Origin: Casp-actino8 sp964563545
GTDB taxonomy: Bacteria > Actinomycetota > Acidimicrobiia > Acidimicrobiales > Ilumatobacteraceae
Direction of reading: 5' to 3'
Assembly: GCA_964563545.1 (NCBI GenBank)
Contig: CAZLXB010000011.1
Span: 1-64,000 of the forward strand
DNA: 64,000 nt
Both the position numbers and the translations under genes were made by a program. The notes beneath the pieces are model-generated. The model was not told where the DNA came from, did not search any database, and worked only from the letters and a program-made list of their open reading frames with translations. Each line of letters begins with the position of its first letter. The stretch's first letter is position 1. This document shows positions 61,470 through 64,000 of the stretch, in pieces.

Positions 61470-62918
61470 ATGGCCAAGACACTCATCAAGAACGGGAAAG
61501 TCATTTCGCCCACGGGCGTGATCGAGAACGACGTATTGATCGACGGTGAGACCATCACCGCGGTCGGCGCACCGGGCTGGTTCGCCGGCTCCGAGCAGGG
61601 TTGCGATCGCGTGATCGATGCCAAGGGGAAGTACGTCATCCCCGGTGGCGTCGACGTGCACACGCACATGGAACTTCCCTTCGGCGGAACGTTCGCGTCC
61701 GACACGTTCGAGACCGGCTCGCGAGCCGCGGCCTGGGGTGGCGTGACGACCATCGTCGACATGGCCGTGCAGCGTTACGGTGAGAACGTCTTCGACGGCC
61801 TGGCCGAATGGCACCGTAAGGCCGACGGCGAATGCGCCATCGACTACGCGTTCCACCAGATCATCGGTGGAGTCGACGATCAGTCGCTGAAGGCCATGAA
61901 GTACCTCACCGAACACGAGGGCATCTCGTCGTTCAAGTTGTTCATGGCCTATCCCGGCGTCTTCTACAGCGACGACGGTCAGATCCTGCGCGCCATGCAG
62001 ACCGCCGCCGAGTGCGGCGCCATGATCATGATGCACGCCGAGAACGGCATCGCCATCGACGTTCTGGTGCAGCAGGCGCTGGCCCGTGGCGAGACCGATC
62101 CTCGCTACCACTCCTACACGCGCCCGTCGCCGCTCGAGGCCGAGGCAACCCATCGTGCGATCGTCCTGTCGCACGTGGCCGGCAACGTTCCGCTCTACAT
62201 CGTGCACATGTCGGCCGGCGATGCGCTCAACGAAGTCGCCGCTGCACGTCACCACGGACGCAACGTCTTCGCCGAGACGTGCCCGCAGTACCTGTGGCTC
62301 ACACTCGAGGAGACCCTCGGTCAGCCCGGCTTCGAGGGTTCGAAGTGGGTGTGCAGTACTCCGGTGCGTTCGCGTGATCATGATCCGCATCACATCGGTC
62401 AGATGGGCCACGGTCACCAGGGCGACCTCTGGAAGGGTCTGCGCATGAACGAACTCGCCGTGGTTTCCACCGATCACTGCCCGTTCTGCTTCAAGGACCA
62501 GAAGGAACTCGGCCTCGGCGACTTCTCCAAGATCCCGAACGGCATCGGCGGTGTGGAGCACCGCATGGAGCTCATCTATCAGGGTGTGGTGGCCGGCGAA
62601 CTCTCGCTCGAGCGCTGGGTCGAGACGTGCTGCACCACACCGGCGCGCATGTTCGGCATGTACCCGAAGAAGGGCATCATCGCTCCGGGTAGCGATGCCG
62701 ACGTCGTCGTGTGGGATCCCAACACCAAGACCAAGATCGGCATCAACGACAAGCACCACATGAACATGGACCACTCGGCCTGGGAGGGCTGGGTCATCGA
62801 CGGCAAGGTCGACACGGTTCTGTCGCGTGGCTCCATCGTCATCGAGAACGACCAGTACACCGGCCGCAAGGGCCACGGACAGTTCGTGAAGCGCGGACTG
62901 TCGCAATACCTCGTCTGA
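61470..62918 (+). CDS. pydB: Dihydropyrimidinase/D-hydantoinase
   Basis: 482 residues, amidohydrolase barrel with two zinc ions. Ligands: H64 and H66 (VDVHTHMELP), the carboxylated lysine K156 (SSFKLFMAY), H189 (MMHAENG), H246 (YIVHMSAGDA) and D335 (STDHCPFC). Length and the GGVTTIVDMAVQ motif fit dihydropyrimidinase, which opens dihydrouracil or dihydrothymine to the N-carbamoyl beta-amino acid used by the upstream enzyme. GAAAGGGGAGG precedes the ATG. Confidence 0.92.
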   Translation: MAKTLIKNGKVISPTGVIENDVLIDGETITAVGAPGWFAGSEQGCDRVIDAKGKYVIPGGVDVHTHMELPFGGTFASDTFETGSRAAAWGGVTTIVDMAVQRYGENVFDGLAEWHRKADGECAIDYAFHQIIGGVDDQSLKAMKYLTEHEGISSFKLFMAYPGVFYSDDGQILRAMQTAAECGAMIMMHAENGIAIDVLVQQALARGETDPRYHSYTRPSPLEAEATHRAIVLSHVAGNVPLYIVHMSAGDALNEVAAARHHGRNVFAETCPQYLWLTLEETLGQPGFEGSKWVCSTPVRSRDHDPHHIGQMGHGHQGDLWKGLRMNELAVVSTDHCPFCFKDQKELGLGDFSKIPNGIGGVEHRMELIYQGVVAGELSLERWVETCCTTPARMFGMYPKKGIIAPGSDADVVVWDPNTKTKIGINDKHHMNMDHSAWEGWVIDGKVDTVLSRGSIVIENDQYTGRKGHGQFVKRGLSQYLV

Positions 62919-62932
62919 AACAGGAGAAGAAC

Positions 62933-64000
62933 ATGTATCGCATCGATCATTGGATCGACGGCCACACCGTCGCCAGCAAGTCCGGACGCGCCGGCAAGAT
63001 CTTCGATCCCGCCACCGGACAGGTCCAGGGCGAGGTCGGCTTCGCCGATGTGTCGGAAGTCGACCAGGCCGTCGCCACGGCCAAGGCCGCGTTGCCGGCG
63101 TGGCGGGCGACCAACCTCTCACGGCGCGCCGAGATCATGTTCCACATGCGCGAGTTGGTCGCTGCGAATCGTAAGGAGATCGCAAGCCTGCTCACCAAGG
63201 AGCACGGCAAGGTGTTGTCGGACGCACTCGGCGAGGTCGCGCGAGGACTCGAGAACATCGAGTACGCCTGCGGAATCCCGAACCTCATGAAGGGTGGCTA
63301 CTCGGAGCAGGCGTCGGCCGGTGTCGACGTGTACCAGATCCGCCAGCCGCTCGGTGTGGTGGCCGGCATCACTCCCTTCAACTTCCCGGCCATGGTGCCG
63401 ATGTGGATGTTCGCCAATGCGCTCGCGTGCGGCAACACGTTCGTGCTCAAGCCGTCGGAGAAGGATCCGTCGGCGTCGATGTTCATCGCCGAGCTCCTGA
63501 AGCAGGCGGGCCTGCCCGATGGCTGCTTCAACGTCGTGCACGGCGACAAGACCTCCGTCGATCGCATCCTCGAACACCCCGACATCGCGGCGGTGAGCTT
63601 CGTGGGCTCCACACCGATCGCGAAGTACATCTACGAGACCGGAACGCGCAACGGCAAGCGGGTCCAGGCCCTCGGTGGCGCGAAGAACCACATGCTCGTG
63701 CTGCCCGACGCCGATCTCGACATGGCGGCCGACGCGCTCGTCAGCGCCGCCTACGGCTCGGCCGGTGAGCGTTGTATGGCGATCTCGGTCGTGCTCGCGG
63801 TCGACACGATCGCCGATGAGCTCGCGGCCAAGATCCAGTCGCGTATTCCGAACGTGAAGATCGGACCCGGTAACGATCCCGACTCGGAGATGGGCCCGCT
63901 CATCTCGGGCGAGCACCGCGACAAGGTGGCTGGTTACGTCGCGGGAGCCGCGGCCGAGGGCGCCAAGGTGCTGGTCGACGGACGCGAGGGCGCGCCAAAG
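62933..64000 (+). CDS. mmsA: CoA-acylating methylmalonate/malonate semialdehyde dehydrogenase, N-terminal part
   Basis: First 356 codons of an aldehyde dehydrogenase of about 500 residues; the end is outside the window. Seen: PLGVVAGITPFNFPAMVPMW, SFVGSTPIAKYIY, QALGGAKNHMLVLPDADLD and the catalytic cysteine C281 in AGERCMAISV, the hallmark of the MmsA type, which acylates CoA. After dihydropyrimidinase and beta-ureidopropionase it would convert the (methyl)malonate semialdehyde formed from beta-alanine or beta-aminoisobutyrate to acetyl- or propionyl-CoA. AGGAG precedes the ATG, 14 bases after the previous stop. Confidence 0.93.
   Translation, partial: MYRIDHWIDGHTVASKSGRAGKIFDPATGQVQGEVGFADVSEVDQAVATAKAALPAWRATNLSRRAEIMFHMRELVAANRKEIASLLTKEHGKVLSDALGEVARGLENIEYACGIPNLMKGGYSEQASAGVDVYQIRQPLGVVAGITPFNFPAMVPMWMFANALACGNTFVLKPSEKDPSASMFIAELLKQAGLPDGCFNVVHGDKTSVDRILEHPDIAAVSFVGSTPIAKYIYETGTRNGKRVQALGGAKNHMLVLPDADLDMAADALVSAAYGSAGERCMAISVVLAVDTIADELAAKIQSRIPNVKIGPGNDPDSEMGPLISGEHRDKVAGYVAGAAAEGAKVLVDGREGAPK

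Noticed and set aside
1..64000. tRNA, rRNA, CRISPR, insertion sequence or phage elements
   Set aside because: No cloverleaf-like sequence, repeat array, transposase or integrase was seen on reading either strand; a dedicated RNA search was not possible.

Overview
The window looks like a metagenome-type scaffold from a GC-rich, coding-dense actinobacterium, most likely of the class Acidimicrobiia (Ilumatobacter-like); this is an inference. It rests on a b558-type succinate dehydrogenase, F420/LLM-type oxidoreductases, a membrane pyrophosphatase, many actinobacterial lipid-catabolism genes, TAnnnT -10 boxes placed directly before start codons, and two runs of exactly 100 N (9694-9793 and 30375-30474), which are scaffold gaps of unknown true length. 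No rRNA, tRNA, CRISPR array, transposase or phage gene was seen.

Layout. 1-4160: start of a membrane pyrophosphatase (hppA, leaving the window to the left) and sdhCAB. 4161-8221: a family 2 glycoside hydrolase, a MoxR/ChlI-type AAA+ ATPase and a small membrane protein. 8262-13176: a branched-chain amino acid type ABC importer (livF, livG, a fused livH-livM, a lipoprotein binding protein). 13276-20020: a sterol side-chain block: two DUF35 OB-fold proteins, Ltp4- and Ltp3-like thiolase-fold proteins, and EchA19-, FadD19- and alpha-methylacyl-CoA racemase-like proteins. 20024-25504: an SDR opposite a seven-gene operon of unknown purpose (SnoaL, a degenerate SDR plus an intact SDR, EthD, GNAT, an unrecognised protein, an epimerase). 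25505-29147: a phosphotransferase, a SnoaL protein and a molybdopterin oxidoreductase. 29154-34477: an orphan binding protein broken by a gap, a CYP142-like P450, an acyl-CoA synthetase and a Rieske oxygenase. 34518-41243: a minus-strand operon echA20-ipdA-ipdB-ipdC-htdZ-SDR-MFS-thioesterase, which matches the mycobacterial gene set that opens steroid rings C and D. 41322-54431: mostly housekeeping and accessory enzymes (SDRs, HDAC-like amidohydrolase, LLM oxidoreductases, amidase, MFS, MscL, SGNH lipoprotein, ABC-F). 54432-59862: class I fumarase, TauE-type permease, HrpB helicase, thioredoxin-like protein. 59969-64000: a PPOX protein and a reductive pyrimidine degradation set (beta-ureidopropionase, dihydropyrimidinase, CoA-acylating semialdehyde dehydrogenase, which runs off the right end).

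Taken together, the middle 30 kb can be read as a sterol catabolism island: P450 attack on the side chain terminus, CoA activation, stereo-inversion, hydration and retro-aldol cleavage, then the ring C/D opening steps. The ring A/B genes (kshA, kstD, hsaABCD) and the regulator are not in the window. A palindrome, CTGACG-N3-CGTCAG, sits in the divergent promoter of echA20, and a sister copy lies before the Rieske oxygenase gene. Sulfur-, succinate- and fumarate-linked genes are ordinary central metabolism.

Gene starts: many genes have a TAnnnT hexamer ending 6-8 bases before the start codon and no Shine-Dalgarno sequence, so leaderless mRNAs seem common. All eleven convergent gene pairs abut or overlap (at most 12 bases apart). 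Names such as echA20 or ltp3 rest on resemblance to family members as I remember them, not on a search.
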